Notes: generated by a model not told the origin, from the sequence alone. Counted from the first letter of the stretch, positions 1 through 11,988 are shown. The stretch is DNA of 64,000 nucleotides from Muscardinus avellanarius (GCA_963383645.1 OY726558.1:184753634-184817633), one strand, 5' to 3'. Program-made: numbers and translations.

Positions 1-1366
1 TTCTCTATAGATCAAGTTTTTTCAATACAAAGCCCACATCAAGCTTTTTCAACCCAAAAAGCCCCAACCTCAACAAAATCTCAGGAAGCAGAATTTGAAC
101 AGGGAAAGTAATGTTTTATTGGAGCTCTCATTGTTTAGCCTTTGAAAATAGAAGATATAACTCCAAACCAAGGCCCAGGTGAAGTTTTGGGGGGTTTTTT
201 GTATTTTGTGATCAATTGTAGCATTATCTTTATTTATAAGGAAAATATAGTAAGCAGTTATTTTCTCAGTAAGTTTGTAACTATTAAATACTTAGGTCTA
301 CAAAGTAAATTTCCCTACATTCTATGAATAAAAACATTTTATAAACAAGCAGAAAATGTTAATAAATGGAGGACAGCAACTCAACATACCAAAATTACAT
401 CATTAATATCTAAGAAGTAATCTATTCTATAAAATAAGTTATAAAATTTAAAGTAAACTTTGGTGAAATTGCCATACATGAATAACCCGTTATGAAAGAA
501 ATGTCCATGTAAGTATCCTGAGAATGGTTATTTTTCCAACTTGGTCATATAAATCACTGGGAGGGTAATTAGAATTTCCTCATTTCATAAAGGCTTAGAA
601 TGAGCCTCCTCTGTATAATCAACCCCTACCATGTTATCTACTAGATAGCTATGTCTGTTTCTCACAACACATGGCCTCTGCTTTCCAACTTTAATTCACA
701 TAATCTGGTTGTCTGGTTCTGTAAGAATTACAAAAGTCCATTTCAGAAGGGGTAATTGCAGGTGAGTGATATCCAAGACTGAGAAAATGTAGATTATTAG
801 ATTTAGCAAAATGTTATAGCATGATTCATATTTGCTGATTGTGAAAATGCTTTGGGGAGATTGAATTAGTAGAAAGAAGACCTTTTAGAAGGCTCAGAGA
901 AAATAATCTCTCAAGAGTATAATTTTGTAACAAATTAAGTTATTTGTGGATCAGAAGGAGCATGTCTAAACATTAATATAATGAAACAAGCAAAAAAGAG
1001 TGGTACATAAGAGTAGAAAGTCAGCCTACAACCAGACTGATTTTGACATTTGACAAGAAATTATTACACTGAAAGTAACCACAAAAATTTAGTATAAATG
1101 TGTTTCCAGTGATTAATTCTGACTAGAATATAACACAATTATCCAGATATTCAGACTAAAGGAAAAATGATAATTTCCCTTAAACAAATTTTTCTGTTAT
1201 TTAGATAATTATTTTGCTGAATTATTATATTTTCTCCACAAAGTTTATAGATTTGCTTTTAGTATAATTGTTTTTTTTTAGTTTTCCTTTTCATTTCATA
1301 AAGCAACATTCATGACCAGAGCCCAAATTATAATATTAAAATTATATTTGTTAAAAATCCTATTTC
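1..1366. other. AT-rich unique DNA, no gene
   Basis: The short frames here (longest about 61 codons) have no recognisable domain and lie in low-complexity AT-rich DNA. I see no repeat family that I can name. Confidence 0.6.
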
Positions 1367-1766
1367 AGCTGGGCATGGTGGTGCTTTTTTTTGGGAGGGG
1401 GGTGGTACTGGGGATGGAACCCTTCTGCCTCTGGGCTACACTCCCAGATCTATTTTATATTTTATTTGGAAACAGGGTCTCTTAAGCCAGTGAGGCTGGC
1501 TTCGAACCTGTATGATCCTCTTGTCTCTGCCGCCCAAATGCATTGATGACAAGAGTGTGTCACTATGACTGGCAATGGTAGCACATTTTTGTAATCCCGG
1601 TACTTGAGAGACTGAGACAAGAGGATCACAGGTTCACAGCCAGGCTTAGCTACTTAGTAAGACCTTGTTTCAAAATAAAATATTAAAAAAAATAGGGCTG
1701 ATGGTATAGCTCGGAGGTAGAATGCCTCTGGGTTCCATTCTTAGTACCACAAAAAAAAGAAAAAAT
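1367..1766 (+). mobile_element. B1-dID SINE, outer copy of a nested pair
   Basis: The B1-like head starts at 1367 (AGCTGGGCATGGTGG), is interrupted at about 1385, and resumes at about 1571 with the TTTGTAATCCC box, the A-rich linker and the ID-type tail ending in TTAGTACCAC plus an A-run. The bases around the break are repeated imperfectly (GGGCATGGTGGTGC before, GGCAATGGTAGCAC after), as expected for the target-site duplication of the inner insertion. Confidence 0.85.
1385..1571 (-). mobile_element. B1-dID SINE, inner copy inserted in the outer SINE
   Basis: On the plus strand it reads as T-run, GGTGGTACTGGGG, the ID tail, the A-rich linker complement and the B1 body. It sits inside the head of the plus-strand SINE at 1367-1766 and so is the younger of the two. 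Confidence 0.85.
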
Positions 1767-1771
1767 AGAAT

Positions 1772-3426
1772 CCTAGTTTGATGAGTTTTCACTTCAATTA
1801 GCAGTAAGGCATATGCAATGAGATGATTCTTTAATTATTTGGAGTTACTTGCAGGGTAGCAATACTGGCGATGCGAGGAAGTTTGTTGGAACAGGCATGA
1901 ATCTCAACCAAGCTTTATTCCTCCTTCCATAACTGGCCCTGATATTTGGGTCAATATAGCTTAGGCAAAAATAACTCTTCCTGTTTTGTCAGTGACTGCC
2001 TTCACCCCAGAAGAGGGTAGTAAAATGGCCTATCAAACCCTACCCACAAATCAACCCTTGGTCACCCACTCCTCTGGGTCCCACACCCAGCAACTGGCAT
2101 GAAGGACCCCAATCCCCCTCCAGCTCATGGATGGAAGCAAGGATACCAGGTGGTACAATGAACAAAGTCACCAGGACAGGTTGTTGATTTTGTTCTTCCT
2201 TAAGAAACTGTCGCTTTTTTTTTTTTTTTTTTGTCAAAAGCACAGTATAAGAAAGGACAAATATAAATATCTATGTTGAGTTAACAAGCTTCCAGGAAGA
2301 AGTATTATGAGCTGTGCAGAGAGAATGTAGCACAATATGTTAGTGCATGAGCATCATCTTATAATGAACAAGACCTATTTTATATTTTCTGTGAGCATAT
2401 TTGTTTGTTTAATAAATGAAGTGATAGACATTTACAAGTAAATAATGGGGGAGGGGATCCAATCCCTCAATCTGAATAGACAACATTCGGGAGTTTTCTT
2501 TCTCACTCAGAGAACTACAAAACGGTGATTTGTGATGCAATTTTGCTCACTCTTTCCCCATGCATATTATCTCTGTAAGATGAATCTTCTTTAAGACATG
2601 GATTGCCCTTTTATGCTGACTGCATGCGTGCGTATGCATAAAATGCCACATTTCCAATTAGGATGTGTATACTTGGGAAGGATGACATATCAGGGCTGTC
2701 AGGCTAAAAGCTCTACAGCTCAGGAGAATGTTCCATATCACTCTCTGGGCCTTGAAAAGATTATAGGACTTGACTAGCTGCTTTGTTCATGTCTTTTCTT
2801 ACCTTTGATTCCAAAGTCATCCTCCTTTTCAAGCTAGAGAGTGCTTTTAGGTAGTTCGGGAAATAAAGTAAACTGGTGATCTCTCTAACTAAAATTTAAG
2901 TCAAGTTGCATTTTATCCCAGTAAGATATATGTTCTATTGTTTCTGATATGGATTAGTTTCCAACACATTAGTTTTTCCTCTCTATGTAGAAAAAAAATG
3001 TGCTGGTAGTATGCTATTGAACAAGATTGTTTTTTGAGAAAGGAACTACAGGGGTAAATTTGTATAGAAGTCTAGCACTTGATCTTTGACAATCTTAATT
3101 AAATATTTTGCCAAGTGGAAATTCCACAATATCACTCTATGTTAGTGGTATACCCAACTAGCAGAAGCATATCTAATGGAATGATGTTGCAAGATCTTCA
3201 GAAAGACATTTTTAACTCATAAAATATAATGTGTGTGTTCAAGAATGCACAGTATTCTTTTGAAATTTAAAATTTTTATTGCGTTGACAGGGAAAAAGTA
3301 ATGGAATATGTGGGGAAATATTGGTCTTAAATAAAAATGACAAGTAGAAAAATAACCTATTTGAGTATACCATATTCAGAAAGTTATATCATTATTGAAA
3401 ACTATGATTGAATTTTTCACTAGGAG
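1772..3426. other. Unique AT-rich DNA, no gene
   Basis: No coding region or named repeat is seen. A T-run lies at about 2215-2232. The part around 2450-2850 is less AT-rich with few repeats; it could be conserved non-coding DNA, but nothing in one sequence proves it. Confidence 0.5.
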
Positions 3427-3587
3427 CCATGTGTGATGGTGCATGCCTATAATCCCAGTATTTTGGAGGCTAAGTCAAAAGGATCACAGGATTGTGGTCA
3501 CACTCAGTTACTTAGAATGATCTTATTTCCAAATAAAAGATAAAATAGGGCTGAAAGATAGAATGCTTGTAGGTTTAATTCCTAGAA

Positions 3588-3588
<1 letters not shown>
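3427..3588 (+). mobile_element. B1-dID SINE, diverged
   Basis: The B1 box (GCCTATAATCCCAGTA), the A-rich linker and an eroded ID tail are present. The tail runs straight into a (CA)n array. A short direct repeat CACTAGG is seen before the head and after the array. Confidence 0.8.

Positions 3589-3635
<47 letters not shown>
3589..3635 (+). repeat. (CA)n microsatellite
   Basis: An uninterrupted array of about 23 CA units lies where the SINE A-tail would be. It probably grew from the tail. Confidence 0.97.
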
Positions 3636-3636
<1 letters not shown>

Positions 3637-3642
3637 ACTAGG

Positions 3643-4841
3643 TTCAATTTAGGAGTATATTAAGCTATTTGTGTTAAATTTGCAAGGTGTGTGGCTGAGG
3701 CAGACAATGTGTGTTTTCTGAAACATTTGTGATTGCCAATTCAGGCACCATAAATCCAAATGCCTCCAAGTTCATCAGAAAGTACCATTCACATCTTTAT
3801 TACCCTGAGAGAAGGTGATAAGATCAGAGAGCTTGAGGAGACACAGTAGACGACTCAGTCCATTTTTTTCTGATATTCACAGAGTAATTACCATATTTTT
3901 TCCAGGCTGAGCAATCAATAATGCATTCTAATGCTTTCCATTTGGTTCTCTACAATTTTCATTTTAATGTCCTCGTCTTGCTGTTAAAGTTCCTTTTCTC
4001 TGGTTTTCTAATCGGCCCAAGTTGATCTTTTTAAAAGGGAAAAAGCAATAACTAGCTAATTGACAAAGCGCATTTGCTCTCCTTCAAAGCATATTACAGA
4101 GAGTAGTTCAGCCCATAGCACTTAGTCCTGATGACTGGAGGGGAAGGGGGATGAGTGATTTTATTATTCACTGGGGGAAAAAATTAGGCCCATGAACAAG
4201 AAGGGTACTTTCTCTCGGCTTATTCACTCAATACAAATATAAGCTCATATCTAAGACTGCCTATTTTGTTTATCTGCTAAGTTTTGACACTACCATTTTA
4301 GTGTTATAACTGTTAGCTATTAAAGGCATTAGTTTTATTAAAAGTTTAATGAAACAAAATTTGCTAACTCAGACAAAATAGGTTTAACTTTTTTCTGTGC
4401 ATTCTTTCTTTGTGAGAGATCTGAGATATTTGTGCTTCCATTAGAAGCACAAAACAGATTAAATGACTTCTTTGGAATCACATCAAAATGTAGTGGTTCA
4501 GTTCAAATCAGAAACTTAGATCAGCCTATTGGTTCTAAGCTTCAGGTCATGTAGCCTTCTATGTTCCTAAAGCAATAACCTGCAACCTATTCCTGCTGTT
4601 ACTCAATGTCAATTCTATTCATTCTTTCTTGTTATTTAATTACTATGGAAGGGTATACAGCCACAGGGAAGAATTCAGTTGGACTTAATAACAATATTTA
4701 ATGTACCATGGTATCTTAAAATTTAGTTCTTGTATCTACAATGTATATCAATTTTAAATTTCTGACCAGAAAAGATAAAGGATCTACTCTAGCAGATCAT
4801 TACAGGAAATTCCAATGATTCCATGTCCTTAGAAATAATAT
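3643..4841. other. Unique DNA, no gene
   Basis: No coding frame or named repeat. The interval 3720-4130 has few repeats and holds several homeodomain-like TAAT/ATTA words, which is only weak evidence of regulatory DNA. Confidence 0.45.
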
Positions 4842-4850
4842 CCAATGGTG

Positions 4851-4893
<43 letters not shown>

Positions 4894-5092
4894 TTTTGGT
4901 GGTACTGGGGTTCCTGGAAGCCCTTCTACCTCCGGGCTACACTCCCAGAACTTTTTACATTTTTGTTTGGAAACAGGGTCTCCTAAGCCAGCGGGCACAG
5001 CTGGCTTCGAACCTGCATGATCCTCCTGTCTCTACCTCTCAAGCGCAGTGATTACAAGCGTGCCCCACCACGCCCAGCCCAATGGTGTTATT
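4842..5092 (-). mobile_element. B1-dID SINE with target-site duplication
   Basis: A complete minus-strand SINE: (TTTA)n tail complement, GGTGGTACTGGGG, ID tail, linker and B1 body ending CACGCCCAGC. The 14-base repeat CCAATGGTGTTATT at 4842-4855 and 5079-5092 is its TSD. The open frames across it are translations of the SINE, not genes. Confidence 0.92.
4850..4897 (+). repeat. (TTTA)n microsatellite
   Basis: TTATTA then TTTA units form the tail of the minus-strand SINE. Read on the minus strand it is (AAAT)n. Confidence 0.95.
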
Positions 5093-5971
5093 TTAAGCTA
5101 TCATGAAATAAACAATCAGCATTGCTCAGATTTTTTTTAAATAAATGGAAGAAAACTGGTCACTGATCTCAAGAAACCTGTAGTTGCCTTAATAGTATGG
5201 AACAAGACAGTATAAATAAAGTAAACAGTACTAGACTGGGCATAATTAAGCATGGACTTCAGTGTTATAGGTCAACTTTATATTCAATAAAAAATCAAAA
5301 GAGATGAAACATTAATCTTATTGCTTAGAAGAACTGAAATTATGCTCTTAAAGAGGTCTACAGCTAAACTAGATCCCAATGGACTTGGAGAAAGGTTAGG
5401 AGAAACATTATAGGTAAAACATCTATCTGTGAATCACTGACTAAAAAGGTATTACATGCACTTTTACTCATCAATTTAGTAAATATTTATGGAGATCCAC
5501 TATTGTTGATGCTGACATAAAGTAGAGAGAGAAAGAAGGAAGACAGGAATCCTGTGTTATTTATGGTCCCGTCAGGACACACACACCATCCCTGAATAAA
5601 GAGGATAGTATAGTACAAAGACTGTTCACAAAGTTGCAAGCAGGTTTTAGGAGGAAAGGACAGTATAATTCTTTAAGGCTAGTAATAGTAGGGTGTAATT
5701 AATATCTCAATGAGAAGCAGCAGCTACTGAAACCCAGGGTCTCTATCAACTTGCAGTAAGAGGCTGGGAGTGAACCTGTTGAATAAATGTCCTCCTCCTG
5801 CCTCTTAGTTTCCTACTAACAATTCCCATTAGTTAAATATGATTAGAAAGCAGAGTCAAAGGGGTCACTTTGCAGTCCCAAGGCCATCAGTCAGGGTATG
5901 CGCTGTGTGCAATACATGGTGACTTGGAAGAAGAGATCCTTGGGGACAAACAGAAATATTCAGCATCATCT
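5093..5971. other. Unique DNA, no gene
   Basis: AT-rich, with no convincing open frame and no repeat that I can name. Confidence 0.5.
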
Positions 5972-6090
5972 GTGTATTAGTCAGGGTCTACCAGAGAAAC
6001 AGAACCAGTAAAATATAAAAATGGATGGATCGATAAGTAGATAGATATTTAGATACAGAAGATCTTTTATACAATTTAAATATCTAAATG
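5972..6090 (+). repeat. Old mammalian interspersed repeat fragment
   Basis: The phrase TATTAGTCAGGG followed by CCAGAGAAACAGAACCA is widespread in mammalian genomes. Related fragments occur in this window at about 34930-35200 and 42085-42165. I do not assign the family. It is cut off on its right by the L1 at 6091. Confidence 0.55.
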
Positions 6091-7190
6091 TCTGAGTAAA
6101 ATTTCACTGTGTACAAATCCCATAATTTTGTAATTCATTCACCTGTTGATAGATATCTTGGCTGGTTCCACAGTTTGGCAATGGTAAATTATGCAGCTAT
6201 GAACATAGATATGCATGCATTAGTTTGGTAGTTTGGTTTCCTTTCTTTTGGGTAGATACCCAGAAGCAGTATTACTGGATCATATGGTAGGTTCATCCCC
6301 ACTCTTCTGAGGATCCTCCATACTGTTTTCCAAAATGGTTGCACTAATTTGCAATCCCACCAACAATGTTTTAGAGTTCCTACTTCTCCACATCCTTGTC
6401 AGCATTTGTTATTGTTTGTGTTTTGAATGATTGCTATTCTAGTTGGAGTTAGGTGAATATCAGGTTGTTTTTGATTTGCATCTCTCTGATTGCTAATGAT
6501 GTTGAATATTTCTTAATAAATTTGTTGGCCATTTGAATTCCTTCTTTTATGAAGTGTCCATTTAGTTCACTTGCCCATTTTTATTATGTTATTTATTTAT
6601 TTATTTATTTATGGTACTGAGGATGGAACCAAGGGGCTTTCTACCTCAGGGTTGCATTCCAGACCTATTTGTAAACAGGGTCTCACTAGCTGCTGAGAGC
6701 CTCCCTAATTATCTGAGACTGGCTTCAAACCTGCAGGATCCTCCTGTCTCAGCCTCCCAAGTATTGGGATTACAAGCATACGCCACCATGCCCAGCAAGG
6801 TAATTTGTTTCCTTAGTGCTGAGTTTCTTGAGTTCTCTGTATATTCTAGATATTAGTCCTCTATTGGAGGAGTAGTGGGCAAAAATTTTCTCCCATTTTG
6901 TAGGCTCTCTGTTGGGGTTCTTGATAGTTTCCTTTGCTGTATATAAAGAATCTCTTCAGGTTAATGCAAGCCCATGTATTGCTTCTCCTTTTAATTTCTT
7001 ATGCCTTTGGGGTCTTGTTGAGAAAATTTTTACCTGTGCCTGTGTGTTGAAGTGTTGAACCTATTCCTTCTTCAAGGAGCTGCAAAGTCTCTGGTCTGAT
7101 TTCCAAGTCTTTGATCCATCTTGAATTGACTCTTGTGCAGGGTGAGAAAGTAGGGTAAATTTTCATTTTTTCCCCATATGCTTAACCAGT
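6091..7190 (-). mobile_element. L1, inverted 5' part of a twin-primed insertion
   Basis: This segment reads as antisense L1 ORF2: the complement of the ORF2 C-terminal region near 6100-6400, then progressively more 5' L1 sequence up to 7190. It is interrupted at 6590-6797 by a SINE. It joins at about 7190 to L1 3' sequence in the opposite orientation. The bases at the outer left edge (complement of TTTTACTCAG) match those at the start of the sense part, so the two halves meet at the same L1 position. Confidence 0.88.
6590..6797 (-). mobile_element. B1-dID SINE inside the L1
   Basis: (TTTA)n, GGTACTGAGGATGGAACC, ID tail, B1 body with ATTGGGATTACAAGC, and the end CACCATGCCCAGC. L1 antisense sequence continues on both sides, so the SINE is younger than the L1. 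Confidence 0.9.
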
Positions 7191-7620
7191 ATAATTTACT
7201 AAGCCACAAAGAAGAACAACATTATGTCATATGCATAGAAATGGATAAAACTGGAGAACATTATGCTAAGTAAAATTATTCAGTCACAAAATGTAAAAAA
7301 TAGGATGTTTTTCCTAATATGTGGAAACTAGCAGTGAAAAGGGTCATAGGAGGGAACTCTAGACAAAGGAGAAACTATAGATGAGCAGGTAACTAATGAG
7401 GATAGGAGCAGAGAAGAGGTAAATTCCCTAATGAACATGATGTACATTCACAAACATGTCAAATATAATCACTAAGCCAAGCATGAAAAGGAGGGAGGGT
7501 GAGAAAATGGGGTGGAAATTGGGGAAGGGCTAACTAAGTTTTGTGTGTGAATATGCTTTTATCATCTTGTACCTCATTAAGACGAATGACTACAATGCAC
7601 CAATAAAAATAAAATTAATT
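7189..7620 (+). mobile_element. L1 3' end, sense part of the twin-primed insertion
   Basis: It starts at the ORF2 C-terminal motif region (ACTAAGCCACAAAGAAG), continues through the 3'UTR with its G-rich stretch (GGAGGGAGGGTGAG) and ends with CAATGCACCAATAAAAATAAAA, an L1 tail. ORF2 is heavily decayed and the element cannot be active. Confidence 0.9.
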
Positions 7621-8147
7621 AATTAAAATTAAAAAGCTAAGTATATATAGCTATATAATTCACATATATAAATAAAGGGAATATATTTATGGTAGCCTGG
7701 CAATCTGGAAGATCTAGAGGAAAAGCCCAAGCCAAAATCCACCAGTAGAATTTCTTCCATCACAAAAGAACCTCAGTTTTGCTTTTAACAGCTTTGATTT
7801 GACTGGGTGAGGTCCATCGAAATTATTGAGTAAAGTCTCCTTTACTTAAAATCAGTTAGGTATAGATGCAGCTACAAATTATCTTCGTAGTAACACCCTG
7901 ATTCATGTTTACTTGATAATTTGAGTACTATAGCCTAGGAAACTCAACACATAAAACTAACCATTACATACTCTATTATTTTAGATGTTATATTTTAGGA
8001 GAATAAAAAGGTTTCTTTTTATTTAAATATATCCTCCAGGTGCTGATAACTTCCAAGAAAAATAATGAATCAGAATACAGTTTTTTCTCAACCTATAATT
8101 TGTTTACATCCTAATAGAGCCATTGTAAGTTGAAAAATGTGTCTTAG
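7621..8147. other. Unique DNA, no gene
   Basis: AT-rich, no open frame of note and no named repeat. Confidence 0.5.
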
Positions 8148-8899
8148 ACAAAACTCCAATTAGGATGGCAAACATCAAGAATCCAAACAATACAAATGCT
8201 GATGAGGATATGAGGATATGAGATTAGAAATTAGTTCAACTACTATGGAGATAAGTACAAAAATCCTCAGAAGATTATGGATGGAAATATACCACACCTT
8301 GTTATTTTTTCCAAAATAATTGAATCTAGGGTACTGCCACATACCCATGCATACCCATGTTTATAGCAGCACAACTCAACAATAGCCAAACTATAGAACC
8401 AGTCAAGGTTCCTTTAACAGACAAATTGGTAATGAAAATGTGGTATGTATACACAATGGAATTTTATTTAGCCATAAAAAGGTAAAATTATTTCATTTGC
8501 AGCAAATGGATGAAACTAGAGAATTTTACTCTAAGTGAGATCAGCTAGTAACAGAAAGTCAAGAATGATATATTTTCTCTCATATGTGGAAACTAAAGGG
8601 TAAATAAGAAGCAAAGGGGATGTCAGTCCAATGAGGAAAGAAAACATTATAAAGAGATTTAGGGAAGGAGAAGGGAAGAATAAAAACAAGGCTTTAGAAC
8701 AAAACAAGGAAGGGAGCAGTTCAAATAAGGTTACGTCCATACAAGAAGGATTCACTATCAATCTCACTAACATGTATGAAGAGAGAGGGAAAAGGGGAGT
8801 ATACAGAGAAAAATATACCAAGGGACGTGTATATGTATGTTTGTATTACTTTGAATCTCACTATGATGCATATTATACCAATTAAAGTATTTTTTAAAT
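8148..8899 (+). mobile_element. L1, 5'-truncated and diverged
   Basis: Sense L1 sequence starts in late ORF2 (CCAATTAGGATGGCAAACATC), passes the motifs TTTATAGCAGCACAA and CATATGTGGAAACTAAA, and ends in the 3'UTR with CACTATGATGCATATTATACC and an A-rich end. Many stops and indels show it is old. The short frames on either strand here are fragments of it. Confidence 0.88.
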
Positions 8900-9874
8900 G
8901 CATTCAATACATCTAGCCTACCAAACATCATAGTTTAGCCTAGCCTACCTTGAATGTGTTGAGAACATTTACACTAACATACAGTTGGGCAAAATTATCT
9001 AACACAAAGCAGATGCCATAATAAAGTGCTGAATATCTCATGCAATTTATCAAATTTATTTTTCACTCTACCAAAAGTGACAATCAGAATGGTTGTGTGG
9101 GTATCCTTTTATATGTTCATAAAGTCAAAAAAGTATAAGTCTAACCATTGTAAATCAACCCATTTTAAGTCACCAACCTTTTACATATGGATTAGAAGGG
9201 AGAGGAGGTGCTGTTTTAGACAGCCAAACAAGACATTTTTAAGTAGCTGATATTTTCACAGAATCCTGAATGAAGCCAGAGTGAGAATTTCCATTTGCTG
9301 AGATATAAAGGACTAGTAAGGGGCAAACTTGGGGTTGGGAAGATGAAGATTTGGGAGTTAAAACAGAAATATTAAACTGTCTACCAGATATCCAATTGGC
9401 AATTTTGAGTCAGCTCTAAGTATTGGAGTTTAGGAGAAAATTCAGATGTGAATTTGATAGTTATCAATGTCAATGTATTGATGGAACAGGAAAGAACAAT
9501 GGATAGGTATAAAGGTCTAGCTTCTGATTAAGGACCAGCAAGCCTCAATAACAACACAGGTAGCATAGACTTCAGGGCTCCTTACATTGGCAATTTACAT
9601 GTTTGAGTCACTTACTTCTCCGTGAGCTCTAGCAGACAAGCAATGGTGCCTCACTCATTTAGGATGTTAAGCACACAGCTAAGTAGTTAGCAAATGGTAG
9701 CCTCTGGGTAAGCACTTGTTGGATGGAAGAATGAACCGTAGAAATGTTAATTAGGAGCAGAGTTCTGGCATGATAAAGCCCTTCCTGTCTGCCCTTGAGA
9801 AACTGCATAAAACAATAGACTTCACTACAGATAGCTAGGCACTTGCTCAGTGGAAGAAGCAAGGTCCTTAAGCC
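8900..9874. other. Unique DNA, no gene
   Basis: No convincing coding frame and no named repeat. Confidence 0.45.
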
Positions 9875-10020
9875 TGTAGCCCAGCTCTGCTACTTACTAG
9901 CTCCTACTCATGTGACCTTCACACACTATTAGGCCCTTAGAAATTCAGTTACTTCCACATAACTTACATGTATCTCACACAGTGCTTGGCACATAAAAGA
10001 GCAATAATAAAAATGAGCAT
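9875..10020 (-). mobile_element. MIR SINE fossil
   Basis: The order CTCTGCTACTTACTAGCTCC, TGTGACCTTC, then CAGTGCTTGGCACATAAAAG is the reverse complement arrangement of the MIR core and 3' end. It is strongly diverged, as expected for this old family. Confidence 0.75.
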
Positions 10021-10604
10021 CTTTCCTTGCTTCCTCAGAATCTCATTAAAAGGACCTGAAATGTCATCACTTATAAATTTTTAATAATATTTATTTCATG
10101 ACTGCAGAACCATGTCACTAGTTACAGCTCTGAATTATGGAGGATGTGTTTTGTTGTTTAAGATAGTCAGAACTCATTTAAGTTTGATAATTTAATTACC
10201 ATAATCATTTCAGTAGTGATCTGAAGGTTCTTGCTACTTTTCATCAGTATAGACGCCATTAACATTTTTATTTTTATTTTTTTTGAAAAGTGACTATATC
10301 CTGAGCAATGACCAAGCCCCATGAATACAGTGAGACTCAAGTCTCATTCCAGATTCAGTCTGGTCTTGTTAGTGGTTGGGCCCCCATTCAATAATGTTAT
10401 TATATTATAATCAGTGGCATGATGAGAAACGTTAGGAAATGCCACCTTTCTTCCTCACTTCCACAAATAAAAGAAAGCAGCTATACTCAAATTACAGTGT
10501 TTTTTAAAGGTTTACAGAAACCTCTGACTAGCAGAAATAAAATGCAGCTTATATGTTGCTAAACATTATATGAGATATAAAAATAAAAAGACCCAATGAC
10601 TAAC

Positions 10605-10801
10605 CTTAAAAGGACCAGAAGTTTGACTGCAGAATGGATTCAGTTGGTAAATCTGGGCTCCGTCTCCGATCCCTGCTCTTCTGGCAGTCCATCTGTGCTG
10701 GCTCTGATCTCTCTCTACAGTTAAATAGCCGCTTCTATTACCAACTTCACACCCACGGTTGACACCATCCAGAGCAATGTAAGTGACCTGTGTGCAATAC
10801 T
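10605..10801 (-). other. Exon-like island, identity unknown
   Basis: On the minus strand a good polypyrimidine acceptor (CTTTTTTCTTATCCCAAG) precedes 197 bases that stay open in one frame, followed by GTTAGT as a donor. The stretch is GC-richer than its surroundings and keeps several CpGs. The plus strand also carries an acceptor-like CTCTCTCTACAG (ending at 10720) and a donor-like GTAAGT at 10779, bounding 58 bases. I do not recognise the translated product. It may be a real exon, an exapted repeat or chance. Confidence 0.25.
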
Positions 10802-10827
10802 CTTGGGATAAGAAAAAAGTTCCCATG

Positions 10828-11070
10828 TTTTACAGCACAGTTGGTTGACTATAGTTTACAATTTATGTATAGTTTATGAAGTGCTAAAAGAGAGAAATTG
10901 GAAGGCTCCACATTCAAAACCTTATAAGGACATGGAAATGATAATTACTCGGATTTGATCACAATATATTGTATACTTAATTGAATTAACACACTGTACT
11001 CCATAAGTATGTACAATTAGGGTCAATTAAAAATGAAAAATTAAATTTAAATTTAAAATTAAATTTAAAA
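10828..11070 (+). mobile_element. L1M-type 3' end fossil
   Basis: The sequence GACTATAGTTTACAAT, then ACTCGGATTTGATCACAA, and ACACTGTACTCCATAAGTAT follows the 3'UTR of old mammalian L1 (L1MA/L1MB-like). It ends in A/T-rich tail sequence. Confidence 0.72.
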
Positions 11071-11130
11071 AGCTAGGAAGCAGTTCCAGTGCCCACCAAA
11101 AATCTCCCACTCATATCTTGTTTGTTTGAA

Positions 11131-11412
11131 CTAATTCACAGGACATTTAATTCTAGAACCAGCTTCAGCTATCCAATCCATGCCCTTGTAGACTCCAATT
11201 AAATTCCTGATCTCTGGAAAGGATGTTAGGCTTTTTGTGATTGAAGTATACACTCTAGGGCTGTCCAGAATGGGGTCAGTCCAGCCACCAAGCTGGCATC
11301 CCCAAAGGAGAGCAAAAGCAGATATTGAAGAGTCATCTTCAAGGTTTACCCATGTTTGAAAATTATTGAAGTGAGTTTTATACAGGGTAGTAAGATGAAC
11401 GGATAATTCCAC
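11131..11412 (-). other. Unassigned 94-codon open frame
   Basis: An open frame on the minus strand with a normal mix of amino acids, including a tryptophan- and glycine-containing stretch (WGCQLGGWTDP). No domain is recognised. No good splice acceptor or promoter precedes it, and an L1M end lies just beyond it. It could be a decayed exon, a retrocopy fragment or chance. Confidence 0.2.
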
Positions 11413-11988
11413 TAGTTAGTAACTTATAGTGATTTAATGATTTGCAAATAAATAAAATTTAAATCCTGTACTCATCAAAATGTCTTCAGAAAAATCCTGG
11501 GAATAAATACCTTCATTATTGAATGTTGTTTATAAATCAAGAATTAAAAAATAAGAAACAAAAGTAAAAAATCAAAAGCTAAGACAATAACAACAGTCTA
11601 TATAAAAAAATTCTAGTGCTATTTTAAACTGTGATCTAAAACATAAAAGTCTACCCTTTTCCCTTTTAATTAGATAGTTGAAATATAATACCCATTTATA
11701 TTGTGGATTTATGAATGTTAGAGAATGAAGCATTATAACTTAGAAAGAAATTTTGCATTTTACTTTAGAAAACTTTTCAATAGTATTTGACCCTATCATT
11801 ACACTTCAAGAATGTATCTTAAGGAAATAATTAGAAATATAACTAAAAACCTGTGTATAAAGGCTTTCAAAGCAGTATTGTATGTAAGAGCTAAAACCAG
11901 AAAAGATCATTAATAGTCAGAAGTAAGTAAATGGCCAAGTAGGAAATGTTTTATACAATGGAAAATCATGTACCATAAAAATTATTTT
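11413..11988. other. AT-rich unique DNA
   Basis: No gene and no named repeat seen. Confidence 0.5.

Noticed and set aside
1571..1766. tRNA gene suggested by A-box and B-box-like words in SINE tails
   Set aside because: The ID-type tails are tRNA-derived but do not fold as a complete tRNA, and they occur in every SINE copy.
3589..3635. CRISPR-like or other regularly spaced repeat arrays
   Set aside because: Arrays here are simple microsatellites without spacers; the DNA is mammalian.
4823..5051. Overlapping open frames of 65-68 codons
   Set aside because: They are translations of a minus-strand SINE; the same peptide patterns recur at 31239-31523 and 45229-45477 over other SINE copies.
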